A stretch of DNA of 14,924 bases, from the NCBI GenBank assembly GCA_005881495.1, contig VBHI01000154.1, forward strand, positions 1-14,924, in the 5' to 3' direction. The notes under the pieces are model-generated. The model saw nothing but the letters and a program-made list of their open reading frames with translations. It ran no database searches and was not told where the DNA came from. Shown here one piece after another: positions 7,735-13,831 of the stretch; position 1 is the first letter of the stretch; the number at the start of each line of letters is the position of its first letter. The DNA comes from Chloroflexota bacterium (GTDB lineage: Bacteria > Chloroflexota > Ktedonobacteria > Ktedonobacterales > Ktedonobacteraceae). The position numbers were made by a program, and so were the translations under genes.

Positions 7735-7950
7735 TCCTTCTCGGCCCAATTTATCTTAGCTAGACTTTCTCTAAGCTTTCTCTTAACTTAGCAATTTCAT
7801 CAGCGATGGTGCCCCGCAGGGACATGGTGATTTGTACATTTCTCAGTCAGTGGCAGGTAGCCTGCACCTACCCGGTCAAGTCGGAATACGATACTAAACA
7901 GACAGCGGGATGAGAAGCCGATGTCCGAAAAGTCAAACCGCCCAGATCTC

Positions 7951-7979
7951 TTGACAAATATATTATCATATATGATAAT
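7951..7979 (+). promoter_or_regulatory. Strong promoter reading toward paralogue B
   Basis: A consensus TTGACA (7951-7956), a 17-nt spacer and GATAAT (7974-7979), 5 of 6 matches. Start of transcription is expected near 7986, giving a leader of about 120 nt before ATG 8105. Most of the spacer and the whole -10 box lie inside the palindrome at 7958-7998. Confidence 0.7.
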
Positions 7980-7998
7980 ATCATATATGATAATATAT
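7958..7998. promoter_or_regulatory. Perfect 41-bp AT-rich palindrome over the promoter (probable operator)
   Basis: Two 20-nt arms pair perfectly around a single central A at 7978. The segment is also two tandem copies of the 15-mer TATCATATATGATAA (7964-7978 and 7979-7993), each itself nearly palindromic. Covering the -10 box and probable start site, it is placed to act as a repressor operator with two adjacent dimer sites. The binding protein is unknown; IclR or the paralogue A/B proteins are local candidates. Confidence 0.75.
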
Positions 7999-8068
7999 GA
8001 TTTTGACTGAGCTTGATCACTATCCTTCCTGAGTATTTTCAGAGGGTAGGGTCGAGTGCTTGGAGCCG

Positions 8069-8089
8069 TCCGCATACGCTGTGTGCGGA
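8069..8089 (+). promoter_or_regulatory. Leader hairpin before paralogue B
   Basis: TCCGCATA (8069-8076) pairs with TGTGCGGA (8082-8089) through a 5-nt loop, 8 pairs with one G-U. It ends 15 nt before ATG 8105, just ahead of an A/G-rich ribosome-binding region, so it could modulate translation. Confidence 0.45.
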
Positions 8090-8104
8090 TAGAAAGAAAG
8101 ATTT

Positions 8105-8629
8105 ATGGAAGAAGCGGTCAAGGCGCAATGGTCCTCTAACGAGCGGAAAGATGATCTGCACTTCTTTCCTCTAGAAGGATTACTACCTGCTGGCCAGGCG
8201 CTCAGTGTGAATACGGCCTACCTGGTCATCTCGCTGGTGTCGACGAACTCAGTGAGCGGGAACCCGATTCTGCTGCAGAGACTGATGACCGAACTCCAAA
8301 TGCGCCTCCTGCTCCCCCTGCTGGAGTCCCCGCACTACTGTCCGCACGAGGTCCTCTATGCGAGCCTCTTCTATTCGTACCGGGGACTATTAGCCGGGCT
8401 CTTCTCCTCCGACTGCTCTGCCAGAGAGGAGTGGCAGACTACCATAGAGGAGAAGCGCGTGTTCCTGCAGCGTGCCCACGAGTCGGGAAGCTTGAAAAGG
8501 GATTTGAAACCGCTCTACAACGCGCTCTCTAAGCTGCGCTCCAAATTACGCCCGTTCGGTTTAGAGATTGCCATCTCCACCTCGCGTTCAGCCTATGCGC
8601 TCATCTCGCTTCCCGTTCCTCGGCAATGA
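8105..8629 (+). CDS. Small winged-helix-like protein, paralogue B
   Basis: 174 residues, aligning with paralogue A from about residue 18 to the C-terminus; ALSVN, LVSTNS, NPILLQRL and the long LESPHYCPHEVLYASLF block are shared. As in A, LYNALSKLRSKLRPFGLEI plus a strand ending SAYALISLP look like the recognition helix and wing of an OmpR/BTAD-type winged helix, so a DNA-binding function is inferred, not shown. It lacks the C-terminal tail of A. ATG 8105 follows only A-rich AGAAAGAAAG, a weak ribosome site, behind a leader hairpin and a strong palindrome-covered promoter. The next gene on this strand begins 339 nt later, after an operator-like array, so it is probably its own transcription unit. 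Confidence 0.6.
   Translation: MEEAVKAQWSSNERKDDLHFFPLEGLLPAGQALSVNTAYLVISLVSTNSVSGNPILLQRLMTELQMRLLLPLLESPHYCPHEVLYASLFYSYRGLLAGLFSSDCSAREEWQTTIEEKRVFLQRAHESGSLKRDLKPLYNALSKLRSKLRPFGLEIAISTSRSAYALISLPVPRQ
8260..8379 (+). repeat. Nearly identical inverted core repeat, arm B
   Basis: Partner of 6541-6660 (117 of 120 bases identical as reverse complement). It lies inside paralogue B. The two arms enclose the iclR gene, so recombination between them would invert the regulator and both promoters. Confidence 0.85.
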
Positions 8630-8968
8630 AGCGAGGGATAGGTGGAATAATTCATTTTTGGCTCCGCGTATAAGCTCATGAGTGCTCATGTTAAGAATGT
8701 CCCAGGTGCTGGTCGTAAGGGTACTCCGTGCATTGTAACTATCCATATCGCGAGGCGACCTCCTCCTTGAGGATTGTTCCCTGAAATAGGGGAACTGTTC
8801 CCTGAAATAAGAGAACTGTTCTCCCAAAGCAGAGGGACTTGCAGCCTAAATTTACCTACCAATCAGCTACACTTTTAGAGGGGAAAGAAACATCCCTCCC
8901 ACGCTTGCTTGGGAATGTCGATATTGCTTAGTACGCACGCTGAGCGTGAGCCGACAATGGAGTACAAC
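8630..8968. other. 339-bp regulatory interval before the catabolic operon
   Basis: It contains the GTTC/GAAC array (8776-8838) and a small CATGAG/CTCATG inverted repeat near 8685-8700. I find no convincing -35/-10 pair downstream of the array, which would suit an activator-dependent promoter. A minus-strand frame here encodes only the repeats and the antisense end of paralogue B, and I do not call it a gene. Confidence 0.55.
8776..8838. promoter_or_regulatory. 21-bp-periodic GTTC/GAAC operator array
   Basis: GTTC half-sites start at 8776, 8797 and 8818, exactly 21 bp apart; GAAC half-sites start at 8792 and 8813. The first unit is GTTCCC-N8-GGGAAC, the second is the same with one arm mismatch, and the third is degenerate. 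Spacing of two helical turns puts all sites on one DNA face. Operators of PcaU/PobR-type IclR proteins also use repeated GTTC-containing half-sites, so binding by the local IclR is a reasonable inference. Confidence 0.65.
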
Positions 8969-9385
8969 ATGAATCAGAGCGAAGACAAGCGTAAGCTCCC
9001 AGAATTACAAATGGATCCAACTGAGTTAGAAGAGTTACGTCGCCGGTACGTGGAACTGATCGGGTTTGTGCCACCGCGTATCCAGGCTCGTACTGATCTG
9101 CTTGCCCGGATAGATCCAGAACTGCTATCTATGCAGGAAGCGATTCGTGCGCATGCGATGTACCCGGAATGCTTTGACACAAAAACGGCGCAACTCATGC
9201 TCTTTGGCATGCTCCTCGTCCAGTTATCCGACGCGGCACATCTGCATGGGCGAGCAGCCTACCGTGCAGGGGCAACCTGGGAGGAACTGAGTGCCGTTGT
9301 CGGTCTGGCTTTCCTGTTCCGTGGCCTCTCGGCTGCCAATCTGGGCGCACAGATTCTTCAAGAGCTTGCCAAAAACCCGGGTTGA
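8969..9385 (+). CDS. Carboxymuconolactone decarboxylase (CMD/AhpD-like) family protein
   Basis: 138 residues. The central HLHGRAAYRAGATWEEL (about 91-107) matches the CMD-family helix HxxxAxxxGATxEEL, with His93 in the catalytic-histidine position. The CxxC pair seen in AhpD-type peroxidase members is absent, which places it nearer to PcaC-like or non-redox members. In protocatechuate ortho-cleavage PcaC decarboxylates carboxymuconolactone, but this operon is meta-cleavage, so the substrate is unknown; the protein may be accessory. I chose ATG 8969 because GGAG (8959-8962) lies 6 nt before it; ATG 8957 and 8915 and TTG 8909 are in-frame alternatives. It is the first gene after the operator array and is followed by 179 nt before the dioxygenase. 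Confidence 0.7.
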   Translation: MNQSEDKRKLPELQMDPTELEELRRRYVELIGFVPPRIQARTDLLARIDPELLSMQEAIRAHAMYPECFDTKTAQLMLFGMLLVQLSDAAHLHGRAAYRAGATWEELSAVVGLAFLFRGLSAANLGAQILQELAKNPG

Positions 9386-9564
9386 GCCATTCATCGCTCA
9401 AAGGCGGTGAGGTCAGGATATTTTCTCAGGAAGGAAAAACGTAGCGCCTTGGTTCTCGTATGAGAAGCGTTTGGTTCGTGATGAACAAAGCTGCGAGATT
9501 ATGGCTTTTGCAGCACGAAGCGTTGTTGGTCAAGCATCTCCCTATGGAGAGAGGAGGTTGTTCC

Positions 9565-10575
9565 ATGACAGAGAGACCAGAGCCTATCCATGATATTGCT
9601 CAACTGGGACATTTTGAGATCTTTACCCCCAAACCAGACGAGAGCGTCAGGTTCTTCCAAGAGATCCTTGGGATGGAAGAAACGGATCGCCAGGGCCAAT
9701 CCGTGTACATGAGGGCCTGGGGAGATTATGATCATTGTACGCTCAAGATCACTGAAGCCAAACAAGCGGGTCTAGGGCACGTTGGCTTGCGGGCCTGGAG
9801 TCCACAGGCACTTGATCGACGGGTGGAGGCGCTCAAGGCCACCGGTCGTGGAAAAGGGTGGATTGATGGGGATATCGGGCATGGACGCGCTTACCAATGC
9901 GAAGATCCCGATGGGCACCTGTTCGAGGTCTATTACGATGTGCAGAAGTATGTGGCTCCTCCACACTTACGTCCAAAACTCATCAATCAGCCGCAAAAGT
10001 TTACAGGGCGTGGGACCGCCGTCAAGCGCATCGACCATGTCAATATGATGTGCAGCAATGTCACGCCGAACCGGGAGTTTCTCCAAAATACGCTGGGATT
10101 TCATCTACGGGAGAACTTACAACCCGAAGTGGGTGGGATCGAAGAAGGGGCCTGGCTCAGCGTCACCTCCCTGGTGCATGATATCGCCTACACGCGTGAC
10201 TTTACAGGCAATCGAGGCAGACTGCACCATATCTCGTACTGGGTAGATAACCAGGAAGATGTGCTGCGAGCCGCCGACATCATGTCGGATAACGACGTCT
10301 TCATTGAGGCAGGCCCCTCCAAGCACAACATCACACAGGCGTTCTACCTCTACTCGTATGAACCCGGTGGCAACCGCTTCGAACTCTTCTCCGCTGGCTA
10401 CAACATCTTTTCCCCGGACTGGGAACCGATCACCTGGAGAAAGACCGATCGAGGTCGGGGCGTGTACTGGGGTGGCACCTTACCCGAAAGTTTCAAGACG
10501 TATGGGACGCCGGTTGTCAAGGTAGACCTATCCGCCGCGGAAAGAGAAGAACTCTTTGTCTTTGATCCGGCATAG
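9565..10575 (+). CDS. Catechol 2,3-dioxygenase (class I extradiol, two VOC domains)
   Basis: 336 residues forming two vicinal-oxygen-chelate domains (about 10-125 and 150-290). The Fe(II) ligands are His158 (IDHVNMM), His222 (LHHISYW) and Glu273 (GGNRFELF). The second-shell His254 and Tyr263 lie in the extradiol signature GPSKHN...YLYSYEPGGNR. It opens catechol, or a substituted catechol, next to the hydroxyl pair to give 2-hydroxymuconic semialdehyde. The C-terminal SPDWEPITWRKTD segment and size resemble Gram-positive enzymes more than Pseudomonas XylE. ATG 9565 has GAGGAGG at 9551-9557; the frame is open upstream to 9460, but that stretch lies ahead of the ribosome site and does not resemble the family. 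The downstream hydrolase gene is separated by a 282-nt structured gap. Confidence 0.93.
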   Translation: MTERPEPIHDIAQLGHFEIFTPKPDESVRFFQEILGMEETDRQGQSVYMRAWGDYDHCTLKITEAKQAGLGHVGLRAWSPQALDRRVEALKATGRGKGWIDGDIGHGRAYQCEDPDGHLFEVYYDVQKYVAPPHLRPKLINQPQKFTGRGTAVKRIDHVNMMCSNVTPNREFLQNTLGFHLRENLQPEVGGIEEGAWLSVTSLVHDIAYTRDFTGNRGRLHHISYWVDNQEDVLRAADIMSDNDVFIEAGPSKHNITQAFYLYSYEPGGNRFELFSAGYNIFSPDWEPITWRKTDRGRGVYWGGTLPESFKTYGTPVVKVDLSAAEREELFVFDPA

Positions 10576-10624
10576 ATCTATCTAGCGTGTATTGCTGCTT
10601 TCTGGCGTGGGTGTGCGTCGCATG

Positions 10625-10691
10625 CGAGAGAGCAGCATGCACCCTTCGTCTTGCACACGGAGAAGGGCAACGTATTGGTTGCCCTCTCTCG
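10625..10691 (+). promoter_or_regulatory. Mutually exclusive intercistronic hairpins
   Basis: CCCTTC (10642-10647) can pair with GAAGGG (10662-10667). GGGCAAC (10665-10671) can pair with GTTGCCC (10678-10684) through a 6-nt loop. Both need GGG at 10665-10667, so they exclude each other. CGAGAGAG (10625-10632) can pair with CTCTCTCG (10684-10691) as an outer stem. The layout is attenuator-like but no U-tract follows. Confidence 0.5.
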
Positions 10692-10753
10692 AGTCCTAAG
10701 TACTTTACAGGTTACAAGTAGAGATGGCTGTCTAGCAGGATAGCACCAGAGGG

Positions 10754-10829
10754 TACGCGTAGGATTTTTGCATAGTGCCAGGAGGTTTTTTCACATGCCT
10801 CTTGAATTCGTGCAAAAATCCTGTGCGCA
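10754..10829 (+). repeat. Inverted repeat enclosing a Shine-Dalgarno and alternative start
   Basis: AGGATTTTTGCA (10761-10772) is exactly complementary to TGCAAAAATCCT (10811-10822). With outward pairing to 10754 and 10829 the stem is 19 positions with two G-U pairs and one mismatch. The 38-nt loop contains AGGAGG (10780-10785) and ATG 10795, which is in frame with the hydrolase. Confidence 0.6.
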
Positions 10830-10857
10830 TCCAGCGCTAGAGAAGGAAAGAACGTCT

Positions 10858-11703
10858 ATGACACAAGCAAAAGCATCGCCTGAAATCGGCAAATCCATTC
10901 AGGCTGGCAACATAAAGACGAACTATCACGAAGCGGGCAGTGGGCCACCGGTGATCCTCATTCACGGCTCCGGGCCAGGGGTGTCGGCATGGGCCAACTG
11001 GCAATTCGCTATCCCCTATTTAGCGGAGCGGCTCCACGTCTTCGCCTATGATCAGATTGGCTTCGGCTATACCGAACCGGCTCCCAATCAGAGCTACAGC
11101 CTGGAGCTGTGGACGAATCACCTGCTCAATTTCATGCAAGCCGTGGGCGTCAAGCGAGCACATCTCGTTGGCAACTCGATGGGGGCCGCCGTGGCCTTGG
11201 ATGCCGCTGTGACGCATCCAGAGGTTGTGGACCGGCTGGTGCTCATGGGTGCAATGGGCGTACACTTCCAGCTCAAGCCAGGAGAGGGACTGGACGCCGT
11301 GTGGGGCTATACCCCCAGTGTGGAGAATATGCGGCGCTTGATTGATATCTTTGCTTATGATCCGGGGAAGTTCCCGACGGACCAGTTAGCCGAACTGCGC
11401 TATGAAGCGAGCATTCGGCCAGGAGCGCAAGAGGCGTTCTCCAGCATGTTCCCGCAACCACGTCAAAAAGAAGTGGACGCCCTGGCAGCCTACGAAGATC
11501 GCCTCGCCGAAATCACGAATCCCACGCTCATTGTCCATGGGCGCGAAGATCGCGTGATTCCACTCGAAACCAGCCTCAAGTTGCTGCAAGTGCTGGACAA
11601 TGCCCAGTTACATGTGTTCGGCCACTGCGGTCACTGGACGCAGCTTGAACCCAGAGATGCGTTTAACCGCCTGGTACGGGATTTCTTAACGGAAGAAGTG
11701 TAA
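10858..11703 (+). CDS. 2-hydroxymuconic semialdehyde hydrolase (XylF/DmpD-type)
   Basis: 281 residues, an alpha/beta-hydrolase that splits the ring-cleavage product into 2-oxopent-4-enoate (2-hydroxypenta-2,4-dienoate) and formate, or another carboxylate if the ring was substituted. The start SPEIGKSIQAG, the oxyanion motif HGSGPGVSAWANW (36-48), the elbow GNSMGA with Ser107, WGYTPS (149-154), HGREDRVIP with Asp231 and GHCGHWTQ with His259 closely follow XylF/DmpD. I chose ATG 10858 (GAAGGA upstream) because it gives the family N-terminus. An in-frame ATG at 10795 has a stronger AGGAGG and would add 21 residues; it sits in the loop of an inverted repeat. The hydratase-E2 gene starts 3 nt after its stop. 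Confidence 0.92.
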   Translation: MTQAKASPEIGKSIQAGNIKTNYHEAGSGPPVILIHGSGPGVSAWANWQFAIPYLAERLHVFAYDQIGFGYTEPAPNQSYSLELWTNHLLNFMQAVGVKRAHLVGNSMGAAVALDAAVTHPEVVDRLVLMGAMGVHFQLKPGEGLDAVWGYTPSVENMRRLIDIFAYDPGKFPTDQLAELRYEASIRPGAQEAFSSMFPQPRQKEVDALAAYEDRLAEITNPTLIVHGREDRVIPLETSLKLLQVLDNAQLHVFGHCGHWTQLEPRDAFNRLVRDFLTEEV

Positions 11704-11706
11704 TCT

Positions 11707-13800
11707 ATGGATCCGATGATTGAGGAAAGTGCGAGAGCATTGCATGATGCCGAGCGGAGTCGTGTGCCGATCGCACCACTGAGCGAGCGGTATCCCTCGC
11801 TGACTCCTGCCCAGTCCTACGCGATTCAAAGCGCATGGCTTGATCTGTTACGAAAGGAAGGCGCACAGGTCGTTGGACATAAAATTGGGCTGACCAGCAA
11901 GGCCATGCAGGAGCAACTGCGCGTGAATGAACCCGACTATGGGTTCATCCTGGATACCATGGTGGTGCCCTCGGGGAGTACTCTGCCGCGCAGCGCGTTT
12001 CTGCTGCCACGCATCGAGCCCGAGATCGCTTTCTGGCTGGCGGAAGACCTCCACGGACCGGGAGTGACGGCGGAACAGGTGTTGGCAGCGACACAAGGGG
12101 TGAGCGCCGCGTTGGAGCTGGTGGATAGCCGGATCGAGAACTGGCGCATCAAGCTCGTCGACACCATTGCCGATAACGCCTCATCAGCGCGCTTAATTGT
12201 CAGTCAGCAACTCGTCTCACCCCAGGAGCTAGATTTGGCAGCGGAAGGGGTTGAGCTTCTATGCGACGGTGAAACCGTTGGATCAGGGACGGGCGCAGCC
12301 GTGCTTGGGCACCCGGCCATAGCGGCTGCATGGTTAGCGAATAAACTCGCGGAGTTCGGCGTGAGTCTGCTCAAGGGACAGGTCGTGCTCCCCGGTGCTA
12401 TGTGTGCATCTGTGTCCGTGGCATCAGGGAAGACATATCGAGCGGTCTATGCAAGATTGGGCGAGATGTCCGTCAGTTTCGAGCCACGGCTCGGAGAGAC
12501 CGTCGCAGAGGGGACAATTGGGGCCTGGCTCAAGCAAGAGGGGGAGACGGTTGAGAAAGACGAGGCCCTGGCCGAAGTCATTACGGATAAAATTACCGCC
12601 GAACTCCCCTCACCTCTTGCTGGTCGCCTGGTAAAAATCCTGGTGCAAGCGGACGAAACCGTGGAGGTGGGCACCGACATCGCGCTGATCGAGGAGAGTG
12701 CGGAGGTGTCAACTGCGCCCCCCGCGCAAGCTGCTCCAACTGTGGCTGCAGCGGCTCCCGCAATGCAACAGGTAGCTGTACGTGCAGGTGATGGTGCGAG
12801 GGCCCCCTATGCAGGAGGAGAGGCAGGTCAGCGGATTTCCCCCCTGGCGCGACGCCTTGCTGATGAGCACGGTATTGATCTCAACCAGATCGCAGGAACG
12901 GGCATCGGTGGCCGCATTCGCAAAGAGGATATTTTGGCGTATGTTGCCTCGCGATCGACACAACCACAACCATCGACCGCGGCCGCGACGATTGCACCTG
13001 CGCCTCCATCTGCTGCTCCACCACCACCAGCGGCTCCCGCTGTGTCGCCCCCACCAGCGGCCCCGAAAGCGGCTCCCGCGCCGGCCGTCGCAGGAGAGGA
13101 CGAAGAGCTGGTGACACCCAGCCGCATGCGCCTGGCCATCGCCGAGCACATGGTGCGCACCAAGCGTACCGCGCCCCATGCGACCACCTTTATGGAGGTC
13201 GATATGACCAACATTGCCAGGTGGCTGGAGAAGAACAAAGAGGAGTTCAGAAGAAAGAACGGGAACAGTATTAGTTACGTCGCTTTTGTCATGAAAGCCA
13301 CCTGCGAGGGACTGCGCCAGTTCCCGATGGCGAATGCCACCTGGACGGCTGACAACATGATCATCCTGAAGAAGCGCATCAATCTCGGCATGGCAGTTGC
13401 CACAGAGACCGGGTTGGTCGTCCCAACGATCTACGATGCCGATCAGTATACGCTTGCTGGCCTGGCTAAACAGGTCTCAACCATTGCGCAGAAAGCACGC
13501 ACCAATAAGCTGACGGTGCAGGACATGCAGGGAAGCACGTTTTCCGTCAATAATACGGGCACCTTTGGTACCATGTTCTCGACCCCGCTCATCAATCAGC
13601 CTCATGCCGGTATTCTAAGCATGGAAGCGGTGGTCAAGCGGCCTATGGTGATGGAGGATGATTCGATTGCGATACGTCACATGATGTTCCTCTCCTTCAC
13701 CTTCGATCACCGGGTCCTGGATGGTGCGGGGGCCAATGGGTTCCTCAAGGCCGTCCGCCTCAAATTGCAGAGCTATGGAACAGACATCGAAGTGTATTAG
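11707..13800 (+). CDS. Fusion: 2-oxopent-4-enoate hydratase + lipoyl acyltransferase (E2)
   Basis: 697 residues in one uninterrupted frame. Residues 1-258 are a complete 2-keto-4-pentenoate hydratase/4-oxalocrotonate decarboxylase-family domain: GHKIGLTSKAMQ, metal ligands Glu104/Glu106 (RIEPEIAF) and Glu137 (LELVDSR), DTIADNAS. Hydratase fits the preceding hydrolase best; decarboxylase is the alternative. Residues 259-333 are a lipoyl domain (LGETVAEGTIGAWLK; lipoyl-lysine Lys295 in ITDKI). An Ala/Pro linker leads to the peripheral-subunit-binding domain (377-416, ISPLARRLADEHGID). A second Ala/Pro-rich linker leads to the acyltransferase catalytic domain (469-697) ending in DHRVLDG with His668 and Asp672. 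All E2 parts look functional. The junction has no linker: the last hydratase strand (GEMSVSF) stands where the first lipoyl strand should be. E1 follows 31 nt later. I know of no described enzyme with this architecture. Confidence 0.93.
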   Translation: MDPMIEESARALHDAERSRVPIAPLSERYPSLTPAQSYAIQSAWLDLLRKEGAQVVGHKIGLTSKAMQEQLRVNEPDYGFILDTMVVPSGSTLPRSAFLLPRIEPEIAFWLAEDLHGPGVTAEQVLAATQGVSAALELVDSRIENWRIKLVDTIADNASSARLIVSQQLVSPQELDLAAEGVELLCDGETVGSGTGAAVLGHPAIAAAWLANKLAEFGVSLLKGQVVLPGAMCASVSVASGKTYRAVYARLGEMSVSFEPRLGETVAEGTIGAWLKQEGETVEKDEALAEVITDKITAELPSPLAGRLVKILVQADETVEVGTDIALIEESAEVSTAPPAQAAPTVAAAAPAMQQVAVRAGDGARAPYAGGEAGQRISPLARRLADEHGIDLNQIAGTGIGGRIRKEDILAYVASRSTQPQPSTAAATIAPAPPSAAPPPPAAPAVSPPPAAPKAAPAPAVAGEDEELVTPSRMRLAIAEHMVRTKRTAPHATTFMEVDMTNIARWLEKNKEEFRRKNGNSISYVAFVMKATCEGLRQFPMANATWTADNMIILKKRINLGMAVATETGLVVPTIYDADQYTLAGLAKQVSTIAQKARTNKLTVQDMQGSTFSVNNTGTFGTMFSTPLINQPHAGILSMEAVVKRPMVMEDDSIAIRHMMFLSFTFDHRVLDGAGANGFLKAVRLKLQSYGTDIEVY

Positions 13801-13831
13801 TCTGGGCCAGCAAGGAAGGAGTTAGATACGT

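Larger units (their letters stand above)
7700..8104. other. 405-bp divergent intergenic region
   Basis: This region separates the iclR gene (minus) from paralogue B (plus). It holds the iclR promoter (7706-7734), the plus-strand promoter with an overlapping 41-bp palindrome (7951-7998) and a hairpin next to the paralogue B start (8069-8089). In between, about 7735-7950, I see no supportable gene. A 21-codon minus-strand frame at 7760-7825 lacks a ribosome site, and a longer minus frame runs through the promoter palindrome. Confidence 0.6.
10576..10857 (+). other. Structured interval between dioxygenase and hydrolase genes
   Basis: 282 nt inside an otherwise tight operon. It contains overlapping hairpins (10625-10691), a small hairpin (10727-10732 with 10739-10744) and a long inverted repeat (10754-10829) around a strong ribosome site. 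No gene and no T-run terminator are seen. It may be an attenuator, an mRNA-stability element or a second regulated start point. Confidence 0.5.

Noticed and set aside
7760..7825. Minus-strand 21-codon frame (MSLRGTIADEIAKLRESLEKV-like)
   Set aside because: It has helical character but no ribosome site, no independent promoter and too little length to support.
7840..7950. Possible insertion-sequence end in the divergent intergenic region
   Set aside because: I could not find terminal inverted repeats, target duplication or transposase remnants to support it.
7800..8075. Minus-strand frame of 91 codons
   Set aside because: It passes through the promoter palindrome, has AT-repeat-derived Tyr/Ile runs and no family resemblance.
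8588..8827. Minus-strand frame encoding a repeated YFREQ motif
   Set aside because: The repeats are just the translated operator array, the rest is antisense to the end of paralogue B, and no ribosome site is present.
9460..9564. N-terminal extension of the dioxygenase to 9460
   Set aside because: It lies upstream of the strong GAGGAGG site at 9551, has no family counterpart and gives an atypical N-terminus.
10662..10691. GGGCAAC/GTTGCCC hairpin as a rho-independent terminator
   Set aside because: The stem is good, but it is followed by CTCTCTCG and lacks a T-tract, and it lies within a coherent catabolic operon.
12709..13238. Overlapping minus-strand frames rich in Gly, Arg, Trp and Ser
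   Set aside because: They are antisense to the Ala/Pro-rich linkers of the E2 protein, whose repetitive GC-rich codons produce long spurious frames.
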